This document shows positions 20,701 through 30,506 of a DNA stretch of 64,000 nt, one piece after another. This DNA comes from Microstegium vimineum. Taxonomy: Eukaryota; Streptophyta; Magnoliopsida; Poales; Poaceae. The position numbers were made by a program, and so were the translations under genes. The notes beneath the pieces were generated by a model, which worked only from the letters and a program-made list of their open reading frames with translations, was not told the origin of the DNA and ran no database searches. Each line of letters starts with the position of its first letter. Within the stretch, counting starts at the first letter, position 1. The stretch is taken from contig CM039123.1 of the NCBI GenBank assembly GCA_022036555.1, forward strand, positions 9,921,217 to 9,985,216. The letters are read 5' to 3'.

Positions 20701-21571
20701 CGGGTACTCCTCATCCTGACGAATTCGTCCCATACGTGCGCCTTCACCATGGTGTATTTGTGTATGGGTGACTTTTCTTTCTTCAAGAAATCCCTAGCAA
20801 GCATGGACTTGAAGTTGTGCCATGAACAAGACGCTACGTGAAATGCCCACTCCTTGCATTTGGCCATGTCGGCGTCTTCTGGATAGGAGAATTTCCTAGT
20901 CACCTCGCCCCAAACATTCTCCTTGATATCGTCTGGGACAGCGTGCCAGGTCGGCCAAGTGATGAGCACCTTCTCCCTGACTATGCAACCCACCTGGTTG
21001 CTGTATCGGCCGATGACCTCAAGCGGCATCAACGGGTTTCCCTCTGTCCCCACCACAAGGATGATGTGGACATCGTCAGTCAACTCCCTCTGGTGCCTCC
21101 CATGTTCCCCCTCCTCCGTTTCACCCCCTTAGATTTCACTGAGGATGAGGTCGTTGATGGAGCGGGAGCGGGAGTGGGGCCTTCTTCATCCCTGACCCCT
21201 TCTTCAACATTGAACTCCAACCGACGAGGCGAAATTGGAATCTGTTCAGGGGCACTAGCATTAAGTAGCTCACAAACTGAATTCAACATGCCAAAATACG
21301 CCGAAGACCAGGTTTCTACCTCACGCCTGACGCCGGCTATTGTTCCTTCAATTCGTGGAACTCTTCTTTTATACTCGTATTTGGTCCCTTTTTGTGAATC
21401 AGAGTCAGCAACACCCTCAGCTTCTGCATCGTAGTCTGGATCATCGTCCTCCTCTGTACGGAGCTTCTTTGCCCGTGATGGTGTAATGGACACCTGGCTC
21501 TCGTATTCAGTTGAAGTAGGTGGACTAGGGGTAGGGTCCCTCCATTCGTTGAACGGGTCCTCTGCCGCCAT
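17767..21571 (-). pseudogene. TNPA-like (Transposase_24) gene with C-terminal Ulp1-type protease domain, decayed
   Basis: Start MAAEDPFNEWRDPTPSP at 21571. An acidic N-terminus is followed by a Ptta/En/Spm Transposase_24 region (ITWPTWHAVPDDIKENVWGE near 20960, later GTPEHRGCVRGMQSKMSW near 20350). A low-complexity proline, glycine and lysine-rich section with short tandem repeats follows (19830-19380). After another conserved stretch (FLIPKAQL, then RIFHRWYMEAAKAGMSSF near 19050) come three exons of a C48/Ulp1-like cysteine protease: DGHWVAF and IFDSLW (18472-18362), a linker (about 18245-18158), and KQPYGSKACGLYTC (about 18088 downward). These give the full His-Asp-Gln-Cys set. Frameshifts near 21090 and 20545, a further frame change near 19830, and a TAA at 17878 break it; homologous sequence continues to a TGA at 17767-17769. 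Confidence 0.82.
19380..19530 (-). repeat. In-gene tandem repeat (about 48 bp, three copies)
   Basis: GGTGCCTCTGCACTTC plus GTGGGTCCACAGGTGGGTCC units repeat with a period near 48 bp and some decay. In the minus coding frame they make a proline/aspartate-rich linker, in another frame repeats of EVQRHQWG, between the TNPA-like and protease parts. Confidence 0.75.
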
Positions 21572-21604
21572 TTGAAGTCAAACTAGAGGTAACCTATACA
21601 CATG

Positions 21605-22220
21605 AGACGTTTCAGTATAGTAGAGTACACAAGTAGTAAGTAGTAGAAGTAGAGTACAAAGAAATAGTAGAGTACAAGTAGTAACTAGTAGAGTACACAA
21701 GTAGTATTTCACTAGTAGTAGAGTACACAAGTAGTAGAGTAGTACAAGTAGTAGAGTACAAGTATAGTAGAGTACAAGTAGTAACTAGTAGAGTACACAA
21801 GTAGTATTTCACTAGTAGTAGAGTACACAAGTAGTATAGTAGTACAAGTAGTAGAGTACAAGTATAGTAGAGTACAAGTAGAGTAGACAAGTAGAAGTAG
21901 AGAAGGCAAGTAGTAACTAGTAGAAGTAGAGTAGACAAGTAGAAGTAGAAGTAGAGTACAAGTACAAGTAGAAGTAGAAGTAGAGTAGACAAGTAGTAAC
22001 TAGTAGAAGTATGTATTAGATGAGTAATAGAGTACAAGTTGAGTACAAGTACAAGTAGAGTACAAGTAGGGGTACAAGTTGAGTACAAGTATAAGTAGAG
22101 TACAAGTAGGGGGTAGGTTACAAGTAGAGCACAAGTAGGGGGTGGGTTACAAGTTGAGTACATGTACAAGTGCAAATAGTAATAGTACAAGTAGAAATAG
22201 TACAAGTTGGCACCTAGTGA
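21605..22220. repeat. AGTAGAGTACAAGTA low-complexity array upstream of the TNPA-like gene
   Basis: Dense short repeats of GTAGAGTACAAGTA and related words, with a larger 100-bp period visible between about 21666 and 21880 (AGTACAAGTAGTAACTAGTA at 21671 and again at 21771). Minus-strand frames across it encode only Y/S/T/L-rich low complexity. It lies just upstream of the TNPA-like ATG, where a promoter or 5'UTR would be. Confidence 0.85.
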
Positions 22221-22739
22221 TAAAGTAGAAAATACATGAGATAAAGTACATAATTCAAATAAAAGAAAAAGTTGGCTCAGATTCAACCCATTATACGAGC
22301 CATCCAAGTTTAGAAGGGGGTATTTGATCATCATAGCCGCCGCTGCCTCAACATTTAAGTAGTATTTCACTTCATTGCATATGCCACTAGTAGTAGAGTA
22401 GTAGTATTTCACATCATTGTATAAGTAGTAAGCCATCAATTATACAAGTAGTAAGCCATGGTCAACCCATCAATTATACAAGTAGAAAGCCTATGCTCAG
22501 TGAAAATCATGTTTCATCAGTTTAGTGACTAAAAATAGCATTTCATTTCATCAGTTCAATGGCATATGCTCAGTGAAAAATAAAATTTCATCACATCCTC
22601 AGTGCATCACAGGCAGTATCTCACAGCATCAGAGGCAGCATCACAGAGGAAATAATCATAGAGAAAATAATCACAAGCATCACAGAGGAGTTTTGGGGCA
22701 TCATCATAGGCAAAATGAGGGGATGGAGCAGAGGGAGAG

Positions 22740-22990
22740 GAGAACCAGGCGAGCACTGAGCACCAAGCACCGAGCACCGAGCACCACGGCGACCACCGAG
22801 CACCAAGCACCGAGCACCATGGCAAGCACCTTACACCGAGCACCGAGGCGAGGAGGAGCACCGGCGACTGAGCACCGAGGCGAGGCGCTAGGGCTCCGCG
22901 GCACCGAGGCGAGGGGGCGCTAGGGCACCGGAGGAGCACCAAGGCGGCGGCGCTAGGGCACCACGGCGGCGCTAGGAACCCGAGGAGGCG
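22740..22990. repeat. GAGCACCGA minisatellite-like GC-rich segment
   Basis: Degenerate tandem copies of GAGCACCGA and GGCGCTAGGGCACCG, with many frames open by composition only. It forms the GC-rich stretch between the TNPA-like promoter region and the inner subterminal block. Confidence 0.75.
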
Positions 22991-23158
22991 CTAGGGCACC
23001 GCGGCGGCGCTAAGGGACGAGGGGACCAGTTGCGTGGTGGCGAGGACAGAGGCGGGGTGGCTCAACGGCGGCGGCAGATTTGGGCAGCCCTTCGGGGAGA
23101 GAAGACAGAGTGCTGCGATGAAGAAGAACCCGCGCGGTTCAAACGTTTAGTTATATAA

Positions 23159-23294
23159 CAAAACATTTACTGCAGCGGGCATTATAAGGCGCCCGCTGCG
23201 ATAAACATTAACCGCAGCGGGCACCTTATAAAGCCCGCTGCGGTAAATTGTTAACCGCAGCGAGCATCTTACAACGCCCGCTGCGGTAAACCTC
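23159..23294. repeat. Internal block of CACTA subterminal repeats
   Basis: Six units of the same TTAACCGCAGCGGGCAC motif as the element ends, in three inverted pairs separated by 8-12 bp (for example ACCGCAGCGGGC with GCCCGCTGCGGT). They are better conserved than the right-end array. No TIR or target duplication lies nearby, so this is not simply the end of a second intact element. It separates the two transposon genes. Confidence 0.9.
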
Positions 23295-23557
23295 TCTCTC
23301 TCTAGTATTCAAGTTTTTATAAATTCCAATAATTTATACAAGCTTTTATATTCATACAAGCTTTTAAATTGCTAAATTGATATATATATTCATACAAGCT
23401 TTTATAACCTTATAACACTCTGTAAATGCTATACTTGAATAATTTATTACATGTCATTGAGTGGCATATAAATACAAGATTTTATAACCATTTTCTCATA
23501 ACATGTCAACTCATAAATTCATACAAGCTTTCAGTGCACAAGTTCTCTACTACTTTA

Positions 23558-26500
23558 TTACATCTCATTTGGTACTGGCGCTTTCACGGATCGCACCTCA
23601 CCATCGAGGCGGGCCCATGGCTTTAGACCACTTTTGTTGCAACGATCCTCGACGGCCTTGACCTTCGTTGGTAGATCGGTGAAAAGTTGGAGCTCTTCAT
23701 AGTTGTTGTACTGTTCTGGACTCTGGACACCATCAGCTCCTACGATCCTCTACTTTCCAGACACGACCACATGTTTCTTTGTGTCCTCTGGATAGATATA
23801 GTAAGCCACCTGCGCGACGTTTGTAGCTAGTACCCACTGGTCATCTTTATATCCGGTACTTTTGAGGTTCACTATGGTTAAACCTAATCTGTCCACAACA
23901 ACTATTTTCGAGTTAACCCAATCGACTCGAAAGACAGTTAGACGAAGGTTTTTTCCATAGTCAAGCTCCCATATTTCGCCAACCTGTCCATAGCATTGTG
24001 TCCTCGTGTTTGTGGCCCCGACGACTCCTTCGTATCGAACACCGCTATTCTGTGACGCACTCTTCTTGTCCTTGTCTTTCGTGTGGAACCTATACCCCAT
24101 CACGTCGTACCCTTGCCAAGTCGTAACTTGAGTGAACGGCCCTTGTATCAACTTCTTAACGGTATCCATATCTTCATCAGGGCATCCTTCCAGGGGGATG
24201 CATTGCTCTTTAAGCCACTCTATGAAACTGATCTTGTGATGTTTTTGGACCCATTCCTCCGTGTGTTGTCCATCATGTGCAGCGCAAATCTCATCTAGGT
24301 GTTTATCAACATATTTGTCCATGCTCACCAACTGATGAAGGATGCTATAATGAGCTTCTTCCACATCTTTGTATGGTATATCGGTGCGTACTTGCCGTCC
24401 CGTGCACCCCTTCCCAGTGGTTCTTCCCTCGTGCTAATGAACAGGCAATCCAATCGCCCTCCCATCCTTTATGTACCTCATACACCAGTTGACGGACTCC
24501 TCTGTTGTGTATGCCTCGATCATAGAGCCCTCCGGGTAAGCACGGTTATGGACATATCTGTTGACGGTGGGCATGAAGCGCTCGTACGTCCACATCTGGT
24601 GCAGGTACACGGGGCCCAATTGCTCAATCTGATCAACCATGTGTATCATTAGGTGAGGCATAATGTCAAAGAAAGAAGGGGGAAAGCACATTTCGAGCTG
24701 GCAAAGGGTCTCCGCGATGAACGCCTTCAGGGCACGCAGTTCAGCTTTGCCGATGACCTTCTGTGTGATGCGGTTAAAAAAGTACCATCTTCATGTACTC
24801 TGGACCGATAGCCCAGATAACAATGGGAAGGAACACCGTCAGCATGACGTGGCAATCATGTGAGTTGAAGCCAGCCATTGTGAGCTCTTTCATGCAGACG
24901 AGGCTCTTGATGTTTGAGGAGAAACCGGTCGATACCTTGATACCCCTCAACAATTTGAGCATAGATATATTCTCATCACGTCTTAGGTTATATGCGGCAC
25001 CTGGTATGTCAACTTTACCATTATGAGGTGGTCCCGGGTGAAGGTCATGCCTGATGCCCAGGTGTTGAAGATCCATCCGTGATTTGAGACCATCCTTCGT
25101 CTTGTTTTTTATGTCGAGCAATACACCAATCGTGCTTTCAAATACATTCTTCTCGAGATGCATGCAGTCGATGGCATGGGGTGTGTTTAGTGTTTTCCAG
25201 TATGACAGGTAGTTGAAGAAGATCGACTTCTTCTTGAAAGGAACGTGTGGTGTTTCCTCCTCTTCCTCCTCTGTCTTGTTGACCCGCTTTCGCTTTCTTG
25301 TTTGTTTTGTCCCTTCCTCTGATGGCTTCTTCTTCTTGCCAAACTCGATGACATCCATATCCTTCACCATCTCATACACCTTTGGATCCCAGCAAGTATG
25401 CGTGGGTGGTTCACCCTGCAGCTCTACCTGATTGTCGAAGTATTGATTCATAGCAAGTCTTCTATACCTGTGACTTTTGCTTATGAACCGCCTATGCCTC
25501 ATGTAAACTGTCTTGTAGGATGCCTTAAGGTAATGGTGGCATGTCCCATCAATGCACTTTACGCAGCCAGTTTTCCCTTTGATCTGCCCTGACAGTGAGA
25601 AGAGACCAGGGTAATCGGTGATCGTGAAAAATATGATGGCCCTTAGGGTGAACTTCTCCTTGTGGTATGCATCAGTCATCTCGACCCCAACATCAAATAG
25701 CTCCTACATTTCCTCCATTAACGGTTCTAGGAAAACATCAATATCGTTACCGGGTTGCCTCGGTCCTGAGATCAGCATGGTCAGCATGAGATACCTGCGC
25801 TTCTGACACAGATGGGGATGTAGGTTGTACATGGTGAGTATGACGGGCCAGGTGCTGTGCGAGCTGCTAAGCTCACCGAAAGGGTTCATCCCGTCAGTAC
25901 TGAGCACGAACCGAATGTTTCTTGACTCGTTGCCGAATTTCGGATATGCCTTGTCAAAATCTTTCCACTGTTGGCCATCAGATGGGTGCCGCAGCATGCC
26001 ATCATCCTTCTTGCGGTCATCTGATGCATGCCACGACATGATCTTGGCATCCTCTGGGTTCCCGAATAGTGCACGCAGGCGGTCGATCATAGGCAGATAC
26101 CACACCGACATTGCCGGGCTTCTCCGTTGCGTGTAACCCTCTTCCTCCTCGTCCTACTGAGCCGCGATGCGATTATCTGTAGCAGTGTTCTTCTTGCCCC
26201 CTTCTTCTTTTTCGGACCACCTCGCAACGACTCGTCGCCATCTGCATCCACACGATAGCCAGCATTCTTCTTGTAACGACCCGCGCCGCAGTGCGGACAA
26301 CTTGTCATCGTCTCATACTTAGTGCCCGGACGATACATGATGCAGTGGTTAGGGCAGGCATCGAACTTTCATCGACACTGGACGAATCAACTTCTTTGCC
26401 CGATAAGTATTCATGGGAAACTTGTTACCCTTCGGATACGTGGTAGCCAGGTAACTTAACAGCTCATTGAAGCTGTTGTCAGACCAACCATGTCGGGCCT

Positions 26501-27143
26501 TCATCATCAACATGTGGAGGATAAAACGGAGCACGGTGCACTCTTTCGTACATTCGCCACCATCTGGATACAGAGGATCAACTGACGCCTGCTTCATCTC
26601 TCTGAAATTTTCCAACCACTTCGGGGAACCATACACAACGCCGTCTTCATCGATGTGCTTCACTAAATCATAAAAAAGCTGCACATCTTCGGGTTCCTGC
26701 ACGGTGGCCTCCTGACCACCATCATCATCTTCCATGTCCTCGAGTAGATCCTCCATCGTGATGTAATCACAATCATTATTGTCGTTGCAGGCTAGCTCTG
26801 TTGTGGCCGAACATGATAAGTTTGGCGCACGTGGCTCTTGGTTCACCGTTGTCGATGCCGAGCTCAGTCCAGATGCACCACCACCACTGGGGTCGACGCT
26901 TTCGCTGTGCTGAGTCCAGACTGTGTAATTCTCTACGAAACCAAACCGGATCAAATGAGATTGCACCTTGCCATCATCGATGTAGGCTGTCAGATTCTTG
27001 CAATGAGAACACAGACACACGATTGTCATCTGCTTTGATCTGTCATGGTGAGCTCTCGCAGCGGCAATAAACTTCCTCACTTCACTGAGATACCGCGGAT
27101 CAAGTACTCTACTAATCTTGTACATCCATTCTGATCTATCCAT
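23558..27143 (-). pseudogene. TNPD/TNP2-type CACTA transposase, decayed
   Basis: Start MDRSEWMYKISRVLDPRYLS at 27143 (transposase-associated domain). A CPHCGAGRYKKNAGY zinc-like motif follows near 26300, then the TNP2 (Transposase_21) core: MLRHPSDGQQWKDFDKAYP, LSTDGMNPFGELSSSHSTWP, MLISGPRQPGNDIDVFLEPL near 25990-25710, then DYPGLFSLSGQIKGKTGCVKC, DUF4218-like (DCMHLEKNVFESTIGVLLD and onward) and DUF4216-like (GVVGATNTRTQCYGQVGEI) regions. The last residues are KAPVPNEM before a TAA at 23558. Four in-frame stops are all TAG (26154, 25704, 24434, 23750). Single-base frameshifts lie near 26370, in a C5 run near 26199 and in an A6 run near 24777. It would have cut at the TIRs. In its present state it cannot make full-length protein. 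Confidence 0.9.
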
Positions 27144-27589
27144 CTTGTACATCAACAACAAAAGCTTTTAGGCATATAATATTATGAAACTAGATAAAAA
27201 AGACACAAGCTTTCTCTTTCCTCCCTTAATCTAGATCTATATCTACATCTATAGTTAGAGAGCTCAAAAAGTAAGGAAAAGAGAGAGAAAAGAGCATGAG
27301 AACCCTCTAAAAGCTTTTAGGCACCTAATATTAAGATTCTAGATAAAAAAACTTAAGTTTTTTCTCCTTCCTCCGTGAAACTAGATATAGATCCAAAGAG
27401 GTAAAAAATCAAGGATAAGAGACCATGGGAACCTTTTAAATACCTCTTATGATGTCGTCCTTCTCCAAAACAACACTCAAAACCTCAATCCAATGGTATG
27501 GTCAAAAATTCGGGCAAAACCTCTCCCCCACGAGTTTGGAAGAGAGAAGACTTGAGGAAGAAGAATGTCGAACTGTAGCTATATATAAA

Positions 27590-27870
27590 AGAAACAACCG
27601 TTGCGGACATTGTAATGTGCCCGCTACGGTTAACCGTGATTAACCGTAGCGGACGCCCTAACCTGACCGCTGTGGTAAACACATTAACCGCATCGGTCAC
27701 GTTAGGGCGACCGTTGCGGTTAATCGCTGTTAACCACAACAGACACATTATGTCGCCCACTGCGGTAAATGGTTAACCGCAACGGGCGCTTTGACTGCCG
27801 GCCGAGCAGAGCCGGTGCAGGGAATAACCGTGGCGAGCAGGAAGGGTGTCCGCCACGGAGGCCATTTTTA
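27590..27870. repeat. Right subterminal repeat array of CACTA element
   Basis: About nine diverged units (CCGTTGCGGAC, CCCGCTACGG, CCGTAGCGGAC, CCGCATCGGTC and others), less regular than the left and internal arrays. They sit immediately upstream of the TNPD promoter region. Confidence 0.82.
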
Positions 27871-27902
27871 CAACGCTGCGTAAAATCGATTTTGACGTAG
27901 TG

Positions 27903-29485
27903 TTAGTTTTTAATAGTTTAAGGGGTTCAAAAGTTATTAAGCAGATTTTTCCTTTTATTAATGAGAGAGAAGAAGGGAATAGGGATGAAAAGGAGTCCTT
28001 CCACCTCACGACACACCGAAAATACGAAAACTTTAAAACTACTAGAAATTACTAGTTACCCAGAACTAAAACATACGCCTTCCGTAAAACCACCGATCAA
28101 GAGCTCTGAGCTCTTGAATATCTTTAGCTCCAAATGAGCAATGTAGGACATACCCACATCTTAGGGTAGCTATAATGTGTCCATTTGCGTCTTGTTCGTT
28201 GGCTTATGAGTTTGATTTATTAATTGTGGTACATTGTTTTTATCTTATAATAAAACAGTTAAAAATAACATCAACCAACTTATCAGCCACAGAAACGATC
28301 ATCAAAACAGACCGTTTGTTTTTTGTCATGTGAAATAGATAAAAAAGTAAATGAGATAGGCACAAATCTCTAGCACACGACTATTCGTAAAAGTAGAGCA
28401 AATGTTGGCTGCTGGTGGGTGAAAAGACAAATAAACTTTTTTTTTATTAGAAAACAACTCTCATATGTTGTACAATAACAATTATTTTTGGGCTGTGCTT
28501 ATACAAATGATAATAAACTAGCTATTTTTGTAGATTTTATTAGGTTTGGTCTAAATATATCTAATGAATTCCAAGGCTCCTAACGTGATAAATCATTAAC
28601 CCGTATGAGAAATTGATAAAAGATTGACTAAACTTGTATAAGTGGCTATTGTGTGTACTTTTTGTGACTTGTGAGTTTTAAAAAGACAAAGACAAGTCAT
28701 ATGATGTCAGGAAAAGTCTTGTAACTCAAAGCTTACAACGAGAAGGGTGGTAGACTAACAATGAGAAACAATGGACAGAGTGGCAGAGGAGCAAGAGATG
28801 GAGGAGCAAAAATGTCTTATAATTTAAAATAGTGGAGGCCCTAACATTTTTTGTCTAATTAGTACTAAAGACATATTTGGATACAGGAGCTAATTGATAG
28901 CTAGCTAAAAATAGCTAAAGTTAGCTCTAGAATATTCAAACAAGAGAGCTATCAGGCAAGCTAACTCTTTAGCCAAATATTCAACTAATAGTTAGCCAAC
29001 CAGCTAGATAACCATATATAATTTTAGCTCAACTAGTAAGTAACCATGTGCATCAAGCATGCCCTAATTTTTTACACGCAAAGAAACTTCCATTACTCAT
29101 GCGCTCCTGCCTGATCACTCTAAACCATTGCTAAAACAAAGTCTAGAGCATGGCTCATATTTACGCTATTTGCCCTTTTAATAGAATAATAGCACTTTTA
29201 ATATCTTTATTCTAGGCTTGTACCAGGTTTGCAAGGATGATGACAAAAGACTTTAACACCCATGTAGAGCAATCAATTAACAACTACAACTTTGAATGAA
29301 CAAACCATTAATATTTCGGTTAGGGTGGTGTAGGATAGGAGAGTGAGGTCTGCTACATTGGTGATTGGGATCCAAATTACTAGGCCGACGATAATTAATT
29401 AGGAGGCACTCTCTCCATCCCAAATTATAAGGTGACACCTATACATGAGATCTAAATTACTAGGCCAACAACAATTAATTAGGGG
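27903..29485. other. Intergenic, no gene; MITE fragments
   Basis: AT-rich. A segment near 28192-28315 has the GGCTTATGAG...CTTATCAGCC style termini of a cereal MITE family that recurs at 29832-29952 and 35755-35862. The GCTAATTGATAGCTAGCT block at 28880-29040 looks like another MITE. A 75-80 bp segment containing CAAATTACTAGGCC is repeated in tandem at about 29370 and 29450. Confidence 0.5.
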
Positions 29486-29487
29486 TA

Positions 29488-29747
29488 CTCCCTCCATTCC
29501 AAATTATAAGACATTATAAGAATCTTGGTGAATCAAAGTATTTTAAGTTTAACCAAACTTATATGACTATATGATAACATTTATGATATCAACTAGGTAT
29601 CATTATATTCATTATTAATTATATTATCATAATATGCTTATTTGATGTTATAAATCTTTATAGTATTCTCTATAACTATTGGATAAATTTGAGATATTTT
29701 GATTTTTCAAGATTTTTGAGATGTCATGTAATTTGAGATGGAGGTAG
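29488..29747. mobile_element. Stowaway MITE (260 bp)
   Basis: Ends CTCCCTCCATTCCAAATTA and, inverted, CTACCTCCATCTCAAATTA, with TA on both sides (29486-29487 and 29748-29749), as for Tc1/mariner-type Stowaway elements. The interior is AT-rich. Confidence 0.85.
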
Positions 29748-29831
29748 TATATTTTAAAAGTAAAACGACGAATATAAATGGATGGATGAAGTATGTATGA
29801 GCTTGATTTAGAGGACAACCATTCGTCCTAG

Positions 29832-29952
29832 TCGCCTAATCTTTTTCGGTGGCTGATAAGTCGACTGATGCTGCTTTTGGTTGTTTTATTGTGAGAGAAA
29901 AACACCGTTTTAGTGGCTAATAAGCCGACTGATAAGCCAAGCGAACATAGAC
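29832..29952. repeat. GGCTGATAAG-type MITE fragment
   Basis: GTGGCTGATAAGTCGACTGATGCTG at one end and GCTAATAAGCCGACTGATAAGCC at the other, around GTGAGAGAAAAACACC. The same family is seen at 28192-28315 and 35755-35862. Confidence 0.5.
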
Positions 29953-30506
29953 ATCTAGGCTGACAGCAACTCCATTACGTGCTCTTAGATATACAATAAT
30001 AAAACAATATACAAATGTGACAACATAAATGGCATGTTTGGCAGGACTTTCTCTTTGGCTTCGGCTCCTAGAGTAGTCTTGTCAGATGTTTTTCTAGAGA
30101 AATTGTTTTTGGGTAAAAATTAGAGGAGTTGAATCCGTTTCGAAGACTTGAGCTCCTTAAAAAAGCCCGTACCAAGGAACAGTGCCAAATAAGCCCAAAC
30201 TTACGTTTTTTTTTCTATAAACAAACCACTGTATATAGTCCCTAAATTTGCAAAACTAGTACTACGACTCAAAGTTTTCAAAATGTACCCCGCTTGACGA
30301 TTTCTCCCCGAGCCCCCCGCTTGACGATTTCTCCGCGAGCCTACTCGCAAGTGGCAACCTTACCCATTCGAAAGCGAACGCTCACGGATCCATCCATCCA
30401 TCCATCCACCTCCAAAGTCCAAAAGCGGAACCCACGCCCGCCGCAACGGCGAAACCGTCGGAACCCTAGATCTCTCTCGCCCGTGCTCCAAAACCCCAGA
30501 TCCGCC

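Larger units (their letters stand above)
17302..27902. mobile_element. CACTA (En/Spm) DNA transposon, 10.6 kb
   Basis: Starts CACTACGTCAAAACAGATTTT and ends, inverted, CACTACGTCAAAATCGATTTT. TTA flanks both sides (17299-17301 and 27903-27905), the 3-bp target duplication expected of CACTA elements. Both ends carry arrays of a subterminal unit TTAACCGCAGCGGGCAC in alternating orientation (about seven units at 17337-17545, about nine decayed units at 27590-27800). A third block of six units lies inside at 23159-23294. Two minus-strand genes fill the element: a TNPD-type transposase (27143-23558) and a TNPA-like gene with a Ulp1 domain (21571-17767). Both are broken by frameshifts and stops, so the copy is unlikely to be autonomous. 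Confidence 0.96.

Noticed and set aside
21612..22439. 275-codon minus-strand frame rich in Y, S, T and L
   Set aside because: Open only because the GTAGAGTACAAG array lacks stops in that phase; no domain and fully repetitive.
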